NCBI GenBank assembly: GCA_947168665.1
Contig: CAMVMX010000011.1
Location: 1 to 64,000, forward strand
DNA from: an uncultured Bacteroidales bacterium
Lineage (GTDB): Bacteria > Bacteroidota > Bacteroidia > Bacteroidales > P3
Length of the DNA: 64,000 nucleotides
Direction: 5' to 3'
Positions 1-8,352 of the stretch are shown here, one piece after another (the first letter of the stretch is position 1; each line of letters opens with the position of its first letter). The notes under the pieces are model-generated. The model made no database searches, was not told where the DNA came from, and was given only the letters and a program-made list of their open reading frames with translations. The position numbers and the translations under genes are program-made.

Positions 1-1
1 T

Positions 2-48
2 GGCGGATTTGCAATCCGCCACAGTATAGTCTCGGATTTTTTAATCCG
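2..48. repeat. REP-like palindromes next to the RAYT transposase
   Basis: Two short palindromes sit just past the stop codon of the transposase gene. At 2-20, arms GGCGGATT and AATCCGCC enclose TGC. At 33-48, arms CGGATT and AATCCG enclose TTTT. The same core (GCGGATT, GCA, AATCCGC) recurs at 706-720, 731-757 and 2631-2647, and in degenerate form near 3754-3778. Short palindromes close to a RAYT gene are the known arrangement of REP sequences and their transposase. That this enzyme acts on these palindromes is inference. Confidence 0.65.
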
Positions 49-56
49 TCACAATA

Positions 57-626
57 TCATACATCCACGACCTCCACATTTAGCAAATAGTCCAATCCAG
101 CGTAGTTTCTCGCAGAGCTGAACAAATAGTCCTCAGCGCATGCCACGCTCCCCTGCCTCACAGGGTTTTGGTGGATGTAATCAATCTTTTGTCGCATAAA
201 CTCAGCAGAGAAGACCTCCTCCTCATAATATCCTTCCTGCCAAAAACGATACTCTTTAATCTTCTTGTCGTTGGCTCCACTATAGCGGAAACGATCGAGC
301 ATCCATTCCTTTCTGCTCTCATGGGCATTATCCTTGATGGCTTCAACCACCTGTTTGCTGGTAAACTTCTTGAAGTCCCGCATCACACCCGAGAGTTGAT
401 GGGCGTACCTATTGTAATCATATTTGTGCAGCTCGGGTTTGATACCGACCACCAAATGCAAGTGATTGGTCATCAGAACCCATGCATATATTGTCAGCCC
501 TTTGTTCTGTTGGCAATAGCGGAGTGATTCGACAACAATCTGTTTATACTGCAACCGGGTAAACACATCAACCCAATCCACTACGGTGGTGGTGACAAAC
601 GAGACGGGAATAGTCAAAGGTGTCAT
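57..626 (-). CDS. REP-associated tyrosine transposase (RAYT, Y1_Tnp/IS200-like HUH family)
   Basis: This 189-residue protein has the signature of single-strand-specific Y1 transposases. A His-x-His metal-binding motif is present in MTNHLHLVV (about residues 52-60). A C-terminal helix reads DYIHQNPVRQG, in which the tyrosine is the expected nucleophile. Proteins of this family nick and join single-stranded DNA at hairpins. The length is normal for a RAYT (about 150-230 residues) and no disruption is visible, so it may be active. REP-like palindromes lie on both sides (2-48, 706-757), which favours a RAYT over a plain IS200 element. The start is the ATG at 626. The neighbourhood is accessory DNA, and the enzyme may have helped spread the palindromes through it. 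Confidence 0.85.
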   Translation of the reverse strand: MTPLTIPVSFVTTTVVDWVDVFTRLQYKQIVVESLRYCQQNKGLTIYAWVLMTNHLHLVVGIKPELHKYDYNRYAHQLSGVMRDFKKFTSKQVVEAIKDNAHESRKEWMLDRFRYSGANDKKIKEYRFWQEGYYEEEVFSAEFMRQKIDYIHQNPVRQGSVACAEDYLFSSARNYAGLDYLLNVEVVDV

Positions 627-640
627 AGCACGTTTTTAAC

Positions 641-795
641 GCTGACGTAGTATTATTATTGCCCAATACACCAAGATATAATAATTCGGAGATAATAGTA
701 GTTATGCGGATTGCAAATCCTTATACTCAGTTGCGGCGGATTGCAAATCCGCCGCAACCACCACGCCCTACCAAACATCCGCCACAACGGGAATA
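641..795. repeat. Diverged direct repeat, copy 1, with a perfect 12-bp-arm palindrome
   Basis: This segment shares a series of blocks with 2573-2698. Both contain AGTATTATTATTGCCC, then a GAGATA/GTAGTTATGCGGATT block, then the palindrome, then ACATCCGCCACRACGGGA. Inside copy 1, positions 731-757 form a perfect palindrome with arms TTGCGGCGGATT and AATCCGCCGCAA around GCA. The two copies bracket the ATPase and nuclease-like gene pair, giving it the look of a cassette. Confidence 0.7.
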
Positions 796-820
796 GTTAT
801 AGTATTTCAAAAAAAAAATG

Positions 821-828
821 TATCTTTG
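821..828 (+). promoter_or_regulatory. Bacteroidetes -7 element (TATCTTTG) for the ATPase cassette
   Basis: TATCTTTG matches the Bacteroidetes -7 consensus TAnnTTTG and lies 27 bp before the ATG at 855. No clear TTTG -33 element is seen at the usual distance. Confidence 0.5.
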
Positions 829-854
829 CAGAAAGGAAAAAACGGGTTTTTGAA

Positions 855-2117
855 ATGAATAGATTAACAATCAGGAATATAGGACCATTGTCAAATGTGT
901 TGGTGGATTTTGCTAAGTACAATCTTTTTATTGGTCCACAAAGTTCTGGCAAAAGTTGCATCCTAAAAATTGCATCCTATTGCAACTGGGTTGAGAAACG
1001 GATTGAGTTGAGCCAGAACCCAGATGATTACCTGAATGTAGCTGAGTTTTGGAAACGCCTTGTGGACTACCATCGATTGAATGGCTTCATAAAAAAAGGA
1101 TTCTTGATTAAATATGAATCCTCTTTTATGACCTTCTCCATTTTCGGTTCCCCGGAAAAGATTCAGTTCAGCTTCGAATGGAACCCCCTCAATCGCTGGC
1201 AATACCGTCGCCCTCAAATATCATACATCCCAGCCGAGCGCAACATTGTGGCGGTCATCCCTAATTGGTTTGATATATCCTTCAGCAATGACAACAATAT
1301 CCAAGGATACATGTCTGATTGGGAAAATGCCCGCAATACATTCCCGCAATATCACAAACTTGACATTCTGAATCTCGGGATTTCCTATTATTACGATAAG
1401 GAACAATTCCGGGAACGGATCCTAATTGACAACGACGCTGAAATTTTATTTTTGAATGCATCAAGCGGACTTCAATCAGTAGTTCCGCTATGTGGCTTGA
1501 TAAATTACCTGACTTTCCACGAACTACACCGACCTCGCCGTCTCAGTGTGGCACAGGAACGAGAACTGAACAATCTACAGGACATATTATATCGGGAAAG
1601 ATTCACACAATCGAAAGGTTCTGACATTGTGGGTCGTGTCGACGATATTACAGAAACTTTCCCGGAGCCTCGCGTCAAGATTTTCTCCTCTCATCAAGAA
1701 GAGGCCAAGTTTAGTGAGATTGTAGACAAATTCTCACTAACGCAACACGCATCAATCTATCTTGAAGAACCAGAGGAGAACCTTTTTCCTTCCACGCAGT
1801 ATGAGCTGGTAAAATGGATGGCCCAACAGATCAACACCACCCAAGAAAATAGCCTGTGCATTGCCACGCATAGTCCCTATATTCTTTCGTCATTCAACAA
1901 CCTTATCCAGGCTTCTGAATGCAAAGACATCCTGTCCGTAGAATCAACTATTGGCAAAGCCTCTGCAATCTCATTCGAAGACATTAATGTCTATGCTGTA
2001 GACAACGGAACTGTCAAGGATATAAAAGACTATGATTTGCACTTGATATCCCAGACCGATTTGGATGCCGCATCCGACACCATAGCCTCCGACTTCTCAA
2101 AACTGCTCGAGTCATGA
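855..2117 (+). CDS. ABC/OLD-like AAA ATPase of a two-gene cassette (putative defence)
   Basis: This 420-residue P-loop ATPase starts at ATG 855, just after the promoter element. The open frame runs upstream to 711, but that extension reads through a palindrome and is not credible. The N-terminus MNRLTIRNIGPL is typical of AAA_15/AAA_21 proteins. Walker A is GPQSSGKS at residues 27-34. A Walker B-like acidic stretch, IYLEEPEENLFP, lies near residues 301-312, and a switch-histidine segment, IATHSPYIL, near 335-343. This is the SMC/Rad50-type split-P-loop arrangement used by many phage-defence ATPases (OLD, PtuA, AriA types). The gene overlaps the next by 4 bp (ATGA), so the two products probably act together. 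The exact family is not recognised and a defence role is inference. Confidence 0.75.
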   Translation: MNRLTIRNIGPLSNVLVDFAKYNLFIGPQSSGKSCILKIASYCNWVEKRIELSQNPDDYLNVAEFWKRLVDYHRLNGFIKKGFLIKYESSFMTFSIFGSPEKIQFSFEWNPLNRWQYRRPQISYIPAERNIVAVIPNWFDISFSNDNNIQGYMSDWENARNTFPQYHKLDILNLGISYYYDKEQFRERILIDNDAEILFLNASSGLQSVVPLCGLINYLTFHELHRPRRLSVAQERELNNLQDILYRERFTQSKGSDIVGRVDDITETFPEPRVKIFSSHQEEAKFSEIVDKFSLTQHASIYLEEPEENLFPSTQYELVKWMAQQINTTQENSLCIATHSPYILSSFNNLIQASECKDILSVESTIGKASAISFEDINVYAVDNGTVKDIKDYDLHLISQTDLDAASDTIASDFSKLLES

Positions 2118-2545
2118 ACGAAATACCAGCACGTTGTGTCAAGACGATATCGGATTCCCTCATTGTTTTCTCTGAAAAGAAATCAAAGATAACGTTTGTG
2201 AATCCTGATCATAACACCTACCGTGCCATACAAGTGGATGGGTGTGTGTTTAATGCTGAGGATGGCCAGAAATGTGATAAATTATTGGAGAGTGAGAAAT
2301 ATGCTGACCAATATTTCGTCGAGTTAAAAGGTGGAGATTCAAGCACAGCTGTAGAACAACTGAAAGACACCATAGCTAAGATGCCTCCTCGTCTCGCTGG
2401 AGTGAAACGAATGGCCTTTGCTGTATTCTCAAACACTTGTCCCAAGAACGACTCCAAACGTCAAGCCATTGAGAAAAAATTTAGAGACAAAGAAATCATA
2501 ATAAAGTTCTGTCGAACAGGAGAGACCTACCAATTGGAACGATGA
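2114..2545 (+). CDS. Small PD-(D/E)XK-like protein coupled to the ATPase
   Basis: This 143-residue protein begins inside the stop codon of the ATPase gene, indicating translational coupling. Residues D55 (in KCDKLLES) and E70-L-K72 (in YFVELKGGD) fit the D-(x10-30)-(E)xK metal-binding pattern of the PD-(D/E)XK nuclease fold. This gives a plausible but unproven nuclease assignment. There is no TM segment or signal peptide. The likely partnership is an ATPase that senses or loads and a nuclease that cuts, as in several two-gene anti-phage systems. I do not recognise a named family. Alternatives are a non-catalytic nuclease-fold regulator or an antitoxin-like partner. Confidence 0.6.
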   Translation: MNEIPARCVKTISDSLIVFSEKKSKITFVNPDHNTYRAIQVDGCVFNAEDGQKCDKLLESEKYADQYFVELKGGDSSTAVEQLKDTIAKMPPRLAGVKRMAFAVFSNTCPKNDSKRQAIEKKFRDKEIIIKFCRTGETYQLER

Positions 2546-2572
2546 AACGATGATATTTATGATGCTTTAATC

Positions 2573-2698
2573 GCTGGCAAAGTATTATTATTGCCCTCGG
2601 CGGGTATAGTTATTCAGAGATAGTAGTTATGCGGATTGCAAATCCGCCGCAAACACCACACCTCAACGTTCCACCGAACATCCGCCACGACGGGAGAG
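2573..2698. repeat. Diverged direct repeat, copy 2, with REP-like palindrome
   Basis: This is the right-hand counterpart of 641-795. It contains the block AGTATTATTATTGCCC, then GAGATAGTAGTTATGC, then the palindrome GCGGATT-GCA-AATCCGC at 2631-2647, and ends with ACATCCGCCACGACGGGA. Same orientation as copy 1. Confidence 0.65.
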
Positions 2699-2763
2699 AC
2701 AAACAAGAGACTTCAAGATTGGTTCAATGTGCAAACACTGAAAAACAAATAATACAACACAAA

Positions 2764-3618
2764 ATGAAAGAATTACGCGCACTTCTTCCTTCAGAGGAAA
2801 ACTTTTTAAAAGAACTTGTAAAATGCAAAGAAAAAACGACAGATGCGAGCCTTCAAAGATTACAATCTGGTTATCTGTTAGAGAATATTGTTGAGTTTAA
2901 TTTTGCTGCCATCAAATGGGATGAACAAGGAATTGATTCTATTAAAATATATTATGAGGAGAAAAGTAAAGAACAAGATGCCAGGTCAAGTCTCTTTTTT
3001 CTCTTTGACTACTTACTCTTTATAGAAGAACTTGAAAATGCTGGTTTAATCAAAGTACTACCAGCGATGTTTGAAGAAGAACGAATTTTGTACAATAGAG
3101 ATAAATACGGTTTAGACAAGAGCATATTTGATAATTGGCAGGAAAATGGCAGCCACAAAGGATTCGTTTTTTTCGACTCTGCAAGAAAAGAGCGTAGACT
3201 CAGAATAGATATTATTTCATACCTTGAAAAATATGTTCATTTAAAAATAATCTACCCAAAAGACTCTCTTGTTTCTTTTGTAAATAATGGTTTTAAGTCA
3301 GCCGATCAAATACGACATGAAAAAGCTCTCAAACAACAAGAAGTATTTCATAAAGATGAAATGGGAAACCTTAATAAACAATTGAAAAATACAAGATGTT
3401 CTTTGGCCATTACGGCATTCACTCTTATAGCAACGATTATTTTTGGTGCGATTAAACAATGCAGCAGTACAAAAATAGAATCAGACGAATTAAAAACCAT
3501 TGCACTCTCAAGTCAGAATCTTACTAAGCCAGAACCACTCTATATTACTATTAATCTTGTTGATTCTGTTATGTCTTCCAATAATTCTATAACTGTGAAT
3601 GTACCAATCGGGCATTAA
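2764..3618 (+). CDS. Unassigned protein with one C-terminal-half membrane segment
   Basis: This 284-residue protein is read from ATG 2764; the longer upstream frame crosses the repeat and is unlikely. Residues about 1-200 are charged and look soluble and helical, ending in a lysine- and glutamine-rich stretch that could form a coiled coil. A hydrophobic segment, SLAITAFTLIATIIFGAI, at about 213-231 would be a single transmembrane helix. A polar tail of about 50 residues follows. The gene is AT-rich compared with the housekeeping genes, which suggests acquisition. No family is recognised. The layout (large cytosolic domain, one membrane anchor, short tail) occurs among membrane-associated accessory proteins, but no function can be claimed. 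Confidence 0.6.
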   Translation: MKELRALLPSEENFLKELVKCKEKTTDASLQRLQSGYLLENIVEFNFAAIKWDEQGIDSIKIYYEEKSKEQDARSSLFFLFDYLLFIEELENAGLIKVLPAMFEEERILYNRDKYGLDKSIFDNWQENGSHKGFVFFDSARKERRLRIDIISYLEKYVHLKIIYPKDSLVSFVNNGFKSADQIRHEKALKQQEVFHKDEMGNLNKQLKNTRCSLAITAFTLIATIIFGAIKQCSSTKIESDELKTIALSSQNLTKPEPLYITINLVDSVMSSNNSITVNVPIGH

Positions 3619-3740
3619 TTATTGTTCTATCAATGCAATCTCTTCGGAAATTGAGAAATTAGAGTTGGTAGGCTATTTTGTCGCTTCAGGGTTTAAAGGC
3701 TGATGTGTCAGCATTGTGAAGTTCAATGTAAAATTGTAAA

Positions 3741-3781
3741 ACCTTATATTCAACTGCGGTGGATTGTAAATTCGTCATAAC
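3741..3781. repeat. Degenerate REP-like copy
   Basis: The stretch CTTATATTCAACTGCGG followed by TGGATTGTAAATTCGTC parallels 719-757 with several changes; its palindrome is partly decayed. It marks the right edge of the REP-containing segment. The rest of 3619-3786 shows nothing else I can name. Confidence 0.5.
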
Positions 3782-3786
3782 TGGTA

Positions 3787-4647
3787 TTATTCTTCAAATG
3801 TTAAGAAGGAACAATGTTTTAAGTAATTTGCCAATTCCACATTTTCCGGAGCAATATAGTTATTAAAAATTTCTTCTGCGAAAGGAGCTGCTGCACAGGA
3901 CCCAACATCATCTGTTTTCAAAGCCATTGGATGTAATACGGTTATGTAAGCAAATTGAATAGTCAAAATGAGTTTGAACGCTTTTTCAGCTTGAGATAGT
4001 ACTGACAAACATGATTCATCATCTAAAAAAACATCATTGTTCCATCGAAAAGATTCCAAGTTATTGTAATGAACGTTATCATTAAAAGACGACCGTGCAT
4101 GTCCATACAATTTCTGATTCTTTTTCGTAAACAACAATCTATCTAACACATCGTTATATTTCCTTATCTTGGTTAAATAAAAATTCATTTTATATTCGTC
4201 ATCTTTCTTCTCTATCATCTTCTTCTCTGTCAAACACGCCTCGCCATTAACCCATTGGTTAAGGATATTGTCATAGATGTTAGTATATTCTATATTCAAA
4301 TCTAAAAAGTCAATCTCTCCCTTCTTTATTAGAACAAGAATGTACACACTTGTTATTACAGCATCATTGAACTTTCTCATCAATGCAAGGGAATCATTCA
4401 CCCGGCCTTTTTCTAATAGTATAATAATCGAATCTACTGTGTTTGAGATAGACTCGAAAATTTTCCAATAAATATTGATTTCACCCTTTACAACAAGAAT
4501 AGTAGAAGTATCATCGATTCCAGACATACATTCATAAAAGAACCTAATATCGGATAGGGTTTTAAAAATAGAATGAGAAAAATATTTTTCCCGAACCCCA
4601 TCTTCTTGAACTTCCTGTTTATTATTACTATTACGCATAATATTCAT
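3787..4647 (-). CDS. Unassigned AT-rich accessory protein
   Basis: This 286-residue protein, predicted all-helical by eye, has no signal peptide; hydrophobic stretches near residues 95-108 and 230-245 are too short or too broken to call as membrane helices. A segment YGHARSSFNDNVHYN (about residues 181-195) has an arginine followed seven residues later by a histidine. This recalls the R-x(4-6)-H of HEPN proteins, but the spacing is one residue too long, so I do not call it HEPN. The start is ATG 4647; ATG 4638 is equally possible. The gene lies downstream of the methyltransferase on the same strand, separated by about 170 bp, and could be a late addition to the restriction-modification operon. 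Function unknown. Confidence 0.55.
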   Translation of the reverse strand: MNIMRNSNNKQEVQEDGVREKYFSHSIFKTLSDIRFFYECMSGIDDTSTILVVKGEINIYWKIFESISNTVDSIIILLEKGRVNDSLALMRKFNDAVITSVYILVLIKKGEIDFLDLNIEYTNIYDNILNQWVNGEACLTEKKMIEKKDDEYKMNFYLTKIRKYNDVLDRLLFTKKNQKLYGHARSSFNDNVHYNNLESFRWNNDVFLDDESCLSVLSQAEKAFKLILTIQFAYITVLHPMALKTDDVGSCAAAPFAEEIFNNYIAPENVELANYLKHCSFLTFEE

Positions 4648-4814
4648 TTTAAAAACTGATTTGTTTTTGTCTTTTATTATGTATCTCCAGTCACTATTTA
4701 TTGTGTATGTTCAATATTATATGCATTCAATTCGATCCACTGATAACACTTACAGAAATAATTTTCAATATCATATCGTTTTTTTTCCTTTAAAAAAACG
4801 AACAGTCTTTCATT

Positions 4815-7800
4815 TTATTGTACATCGCCTTCAATAACAGCGATTTCTTCGGGGGTGAGGTTGTAGAGTTGGTAAACAAGTTTGTCTATTTGTTGTTCTT
4901 GTTCAGATGTGTCTACAGATGCATTATTCGCTTTTAGACAGAGTATTGTGTCGACAAGTTCTGTAATTTCTCTTCTTATATCTGTATTATCATTGGGCAT
5001 TGGAAAGTTTTCAACCTCGTATCCATTAACATTGCTATTTGTGCTAAAGCATCTAAAATACCAATTCATAAGGCGACTATTCATTAGTCCTAATAAATAC
5101 TTGGCAGGTAGTTTTTTTGTTGGAATGATATAATTGCATGAATTTGCCAAATAAACACCTCTCGGAACAATAGTCATTACCAAACGTATTTTGTCATTCG
5201 CGCCAGTCATTCCTTGCATGGCCAACCGTTCCTGTTCATGATGAAACGCTTTTTCTGAACTGTTTTCTGAAAGGAAACGCTTTTCATCAAGGTATTCTAT
5301 TTCACCTTGACTCATTCTACAAGTAATATAGTACCTTTGTATGGCTGCACCTTTTAATATAGTTGGATTATTTGGATTGCTATTGAAAAAGGATTTGTGA
5401 AATGTCATATTTAGTTCTCCTTCATAACATTTTAAAGGAAACCTTTCCATTTGTCGTAATTTAATTACGAGAGGGATAGTGCTTTGCTCTATTCTCGGAA
5501 TACAGTAATCCTCGTTGTCAATTCTTTTAATCTCATCGGCAGAAAATTTAATGTTTGTACCCGAACTTTTATACTTGTCATTCCAAAAGTTTACATTAAA
5601 ACGTTTTCCTGTAACCGACTTCTGCATCAGTAATATGCAAACACTCATTTTTACATTCTCAAATACCCTTTTTTTCTTACTATCGCGTTCTGGAAATGAA
5701 TCTATTGTTATTATCTGGTGTTTGTTGATAACCTCTCTTCGCAATATAGAAGCTTGTTTGTCCGCAATGAATGAGTTTTGAAAAATAAGTGAAATAATGC
5801 CGTTACTTTTACATATCTTGTTTATTGATAATGCTAAGAATAGTTTATAAGCGTTGAGTTTGCCTCCAAAAGCTATTTCCAGGTACTGTGTTTGCCGTAT
5901 ACTATCGATTTCATTTTTGTTTTTGCCTTCATATTTGAAATACGGCGGATTACCAATGACGATATCAAACCCGCCGTTGTCGAAGATGTCTTTGAACCAG
6001 GTGTGCCAGAGGAAGAAGTCTTGGTTGGCGGAGGGGTCGAGCTTGTCTAACTTGGCTTCGGCAGTCGGGCCAATGCCTTGCTGCTTGATGTAGCTCTTCA
6101 CACTGCCGTTAATCAGCTCCCGGTATTGGGCTTTCTCTTTGTGGTCGGTGAGGGAGAAGTATTTCTTCAACCAGATTCTTAGGTTCTGGCGGGTGTCGTC
6201 TGAACTGAAGTCCATGCCGGTCTGGTTCTCAACCCACCCCGCTCGGCGGGCGCCTCTCCCCGGGAGGGGACGAGTGTCCATGATATGGCTGAGGTCGTGG
6301 CCCACAAAACTCTCGATAAGGCTGTTGCCCTGCATAAATTTGTAGTCGAAGTTAGGCAATGGTTCGGGCTCCTCCGCATCCACCACGATACTGAGCCAGA
6401 ACCGCAGACGGGCGATGTCGATGGCTCCCCGCTCGATGTCCACGCCATAGATGTTGTTCTCGATAATCTCTTTCTTCAGGTCAACACGGGACTGATGTCG
6501 CGTACCTCCGGCACGCAGAGGACTCCCCGTAGATGTCACCATACTGCGTTTCGCTAAATTCTCTGCTTCGCTATCGAATGTCCACTGGACTTTCTTCACA
6601 GTGTTATTGAAATCACAACTCTCCGAGTTGTCTTGCAAGGCCTCGCGGCAACGCCACAGCTCATTCAGTAATCCCATCGGGAAGGCTCCGCTGCCGATGG
6701 CGGGGTCGCATATCTTCACGTTGCGCAGGGCTGCGTCTAATGTCTCGCGGTAAGACTCCAACTCGGTGGGCAACTCATGCTGCTCTACAAACTGCCGGAT
6801 GATGGCTTTCAGGTCGCGTGTCTCCGACATGCATTTCTCATTACTGTCGTTATCCCCACACTGCGTACCTTGTGTGGGGTTATTAGCACGTTGTGCGTTA
6901 AGCCTCTCCGAGGCATCTGGCAAACCTCCAGAATCCCTATCATTGCTCATCCTGTCGCGTGTCTCCGACACGCATTTTTCATCATCCCCGCCATCCCCAC
7001 ACTGCGAAAGCTCCCCGCTTTCTTGTGTGGGGTTATTAACACTCCGTGCGTTTTGCCTCTCCGGGGCATCCTGCAAACCGCCGCTGTTCTCCACCTTGCT
7101 CACAAGATAGGCTATCAGGCTCTCTTTGCACATATAGCGCACTATCTCCTTCGGTGTATAAAACGCTCCCTTTGATTTGTTATCTTCCAGCAGGCTCTCG
7201 AAAATCTTGCCCAGCATCTCGGGGTCTACGCCCACCTCGGCATCGTCGGGGTCGTTCTCGTCGACGGTGAAGTTGTACGAGGCCAAGAAATCAAACAGCT
7301 TCTCAAACCGCTGCTCCGGCAGCTTGACATGCACTTTGTCCACCTCATCGCGCTCAAAAAGCCCCCCATTGAGGTAGGGCAGGTCGCGCCACTGTCCTAA
7401 GAGCTCCATATCCCAGCCTTGCTCGGCAAAGAGCTTCTCGCGGCCAGCCCGTTCTGTATTGAAGATGCCGAAGAAGAGCGGCTCCAGCACTTTCTCTAAG
7501 AAGTCGGCCTTGCGGTCCAACGGCTGCATGAAGAAAAGGTCGCTCAGAAAAGCCGGGTTGCCGTTCAGCCACCCCTTCTTCTGCAAAAAATGCAGGAAGA
7601 CAATACGCCCCATCAGCTTCTTCACATAGTCGCGCACCATCTTGTCAGCATCCTCCACTCCGTCAAGCTGTTCATACACCGATTGCAGCGGAGCATGAAT
7701 CACTTTCTCCACCCAATTATTTCCCGCCTTGACCATCCGCTTTCCTGTCAGGTCTTCCACGATGTCGGCATAGTAGTTCCGATATTCGTCAAAGAACTGA

Positions 7801-8309
7801 TTGCTCAACGCCTCCACCGAGAAGGCCTCGAAGATGTCGCCCAGCTTAAAGCGCCCCTCGCAAGCTGCCACCCTCCCTAACCGTGCTACCGGGGTCTTGT
7901 ATTGTCCCGCCGCATCGCCCATCACATACGAGAACCGCTTGGCAGCAGTGAGGCTCTCTTTCTGGTCGCAGATATACGACAGCCGCCAGTGCTGCCCGTC
8001 GTCGAACACCGCCACGGCGGCATCTACATGATATTTCAGATAGGGGCTTATCAGCTTGCGCCATCCCACCCGCTTGCGGCGCACGTCGCTGCCCTCTGCC
8101 GTACGGGTGTAGAAAAAGCCTAACAGCTGATGGTCGCTGTCCTCCATCTGGCCGATATAATAGCTCTTGTCGCCCGCGGCCGAGGTGTCGATGGGATCGT
8201 CGAGAGTCTGCTCAATGTCGTTGCAGCCAAACACATCATGCACTATCTGACGGCTGTAGGTGCTGTAATCGAAGTGCGACTGGAAAAGGGTCTGTATGTC
8301 GTTATTCAT
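4815..8309 (-). CDS. Eco57I-like adenine-specific DNA methyltransferase of a restriction-modification system
   Basis: This 1,164-residue protein has the class I N6-adenine methyltransferase layout. GKIFESLLEDNKSKGAFYTP precedes the catalytic core at about residue 370. The SAM-binding motif DPAIGSGAF lies near 533-541, and catalytic motif IV GNPPYFKY near 784-791. Its C-terminal part is expected to recognise target DNA. It would protect host DNA while the helicase encoded upstream cleaves or translocates unmodified DNA; that pairing is inference from position. Two features are odd. First, residues about 413-499 consist of two palindrome-encoded repeat units, with further palindromes near residues 598-604 and 679-692, all in frame. 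Second, DNA from the stop to about 5,940 is markedly AT-rich, while 5,940-8,309 is GC-rich, as if the recognition half had been exchanged. No nuclease motif is evident. Confidence 0.85.
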   Translation of the reverse strand: MNNDIQTLFQSHFDYSTYSRQIVHDVFGCNDIEQTLDDPIDTSAAGDKSYYIGQMEDSDHQLLGFFYTRTAEGSDVRRKRVGWRKLISPYLKYHVDAAVAVFDDGQHWRLSYICDQKESLTAAKRFSYVMGDAAGQYKTPVARLGRVAACEGRFKLGDIFEAFSVEALSNQFFDEYRNYYADIVEDLTGKRMVKAGNNWVEKVIHAPLQSVYEQLDGVEDADKMVRDYVKKLMGRIVFLHFLQKKGWLNGNPAFLSDLFFMQPLDRKADFLEKVLEPLFFGIFNTERAGREKLFAEQGWDMELLGQWRDLPYLNGGLFERDEVDKVHVKLPEQRFEKLFDFLASYNFTVDENDPDDAEVGVDPEMLGKIFESLLEDNKSKGAFYTPKEIVRYMCKESLIAYLVSKVENSGGLQDAPERQNARSVNNPTQESGELSQCGDGGDDEKCVSETRDRMSNDRDSGGLPDASERLNAQRANNPTQGTQCGDNDSNEKCMSETRDLKAIIRQFVEQHELPTELESYRETLDAALRNVKICDPAIGSGAFPMGLLNELWRCREALQDNSESCDFNNTVKKVQWTFDSEAENLAKRSMVTSTGSPLRAGGTRHQSRVDLKKEIIENNIYGVDIERGAIDIARLRFWLSIVVDAEEPEPLPNFDYKFMQGNSLIESFVGHDLSHIMDTRPLPGRGARRAGWVENQTGMDFSSDDTRQNLRIWLKKYFSLTDHKEKAQYRELINGSVKSYIKQQGIGPTAEAKLDKLDPSANQDFFLWHTWFKDIFDNGGFDIVIGNPPYFKYEGKNKNEIDSIRQTQYLEIAFGGKLNAYKLFLALSINKICKSNGIISLIFQNSFIADKQASILRREVINKHQIITIDSFPERDSKKKRVFENVKMSVCILLMQKSVTGKRFNVNFWNDKYKSSGTNIKFSADEIKRIDNEDYCIPRIEQSTIPLVIKLRQMERFPLKCYEGELNMTFHKSFFNSNPNNPTILKGAAIQRYYITCRMSQGEIEYLDEKRFLSENSSEKAFHHEQERLAMQGMTGANDKIRLVMTIVPRGVYLANSCNYIIPTKKLPAKYLLGLMNSRLMNWYFRCFSTNSNVNGYEVENFPMPNDNTDIRREITELVDTILCLKANNASVDTSEQEQQIDKLVYQLYNLTPEEIAVIEGDVQ
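6232..6274. repeat. In-frame palindromic element Q, copy 1 (inside the methyltransferase gene)
   Basis: CCCACCCCGC, then a GC-rich stem, then CTCCCCGGGAGGGG. The same sequence pattern recurs at 9500-9540 inside the helicase gene. Here it is translated on the minus strand as roughly TRPLPGRGARRAGWVE; in the helicase it is read in a different frame. This points to DNA-level insertion rather than protein homology. Confidence 0.6.
6497..6516. repeat. In-frame short P-type palindrome inside the methyltransferase gene
   Basis: GTCGCGTACC-TCC-GGCACGC has the same geometry as the first hairpin of the P elements: seven-base arms (one mismatch) and a three-base loop. It encodes GTRH on the minus strand, comparable with ETRD in the larger units. 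Confidence 0.55.
6813..7070. repeat. Two tandem in-frame P elements inside the methyltransferase gene
   Basis: Units begin at 6813 and 6954 with GTCGCGTGTCTCCGACA(T/C)GC. Each continues with a CCCACA/TGTGGGG stem, then GGTTATTA, then the palindrome GCCTCTCCGAGGC or its variant. On the minus strand each unit encodes DA(P/S)ER-N-NNPTQ-QCG-C(V/M)SETRD without a stop. The units differ by a 12-bp internal deletion that keeps the frame. Confidence 0.75.
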
Positions 8310-8352
8310 GGGTTAATATGAGTTTTAGGGGTTCTTATACAATCTTTTTGGG

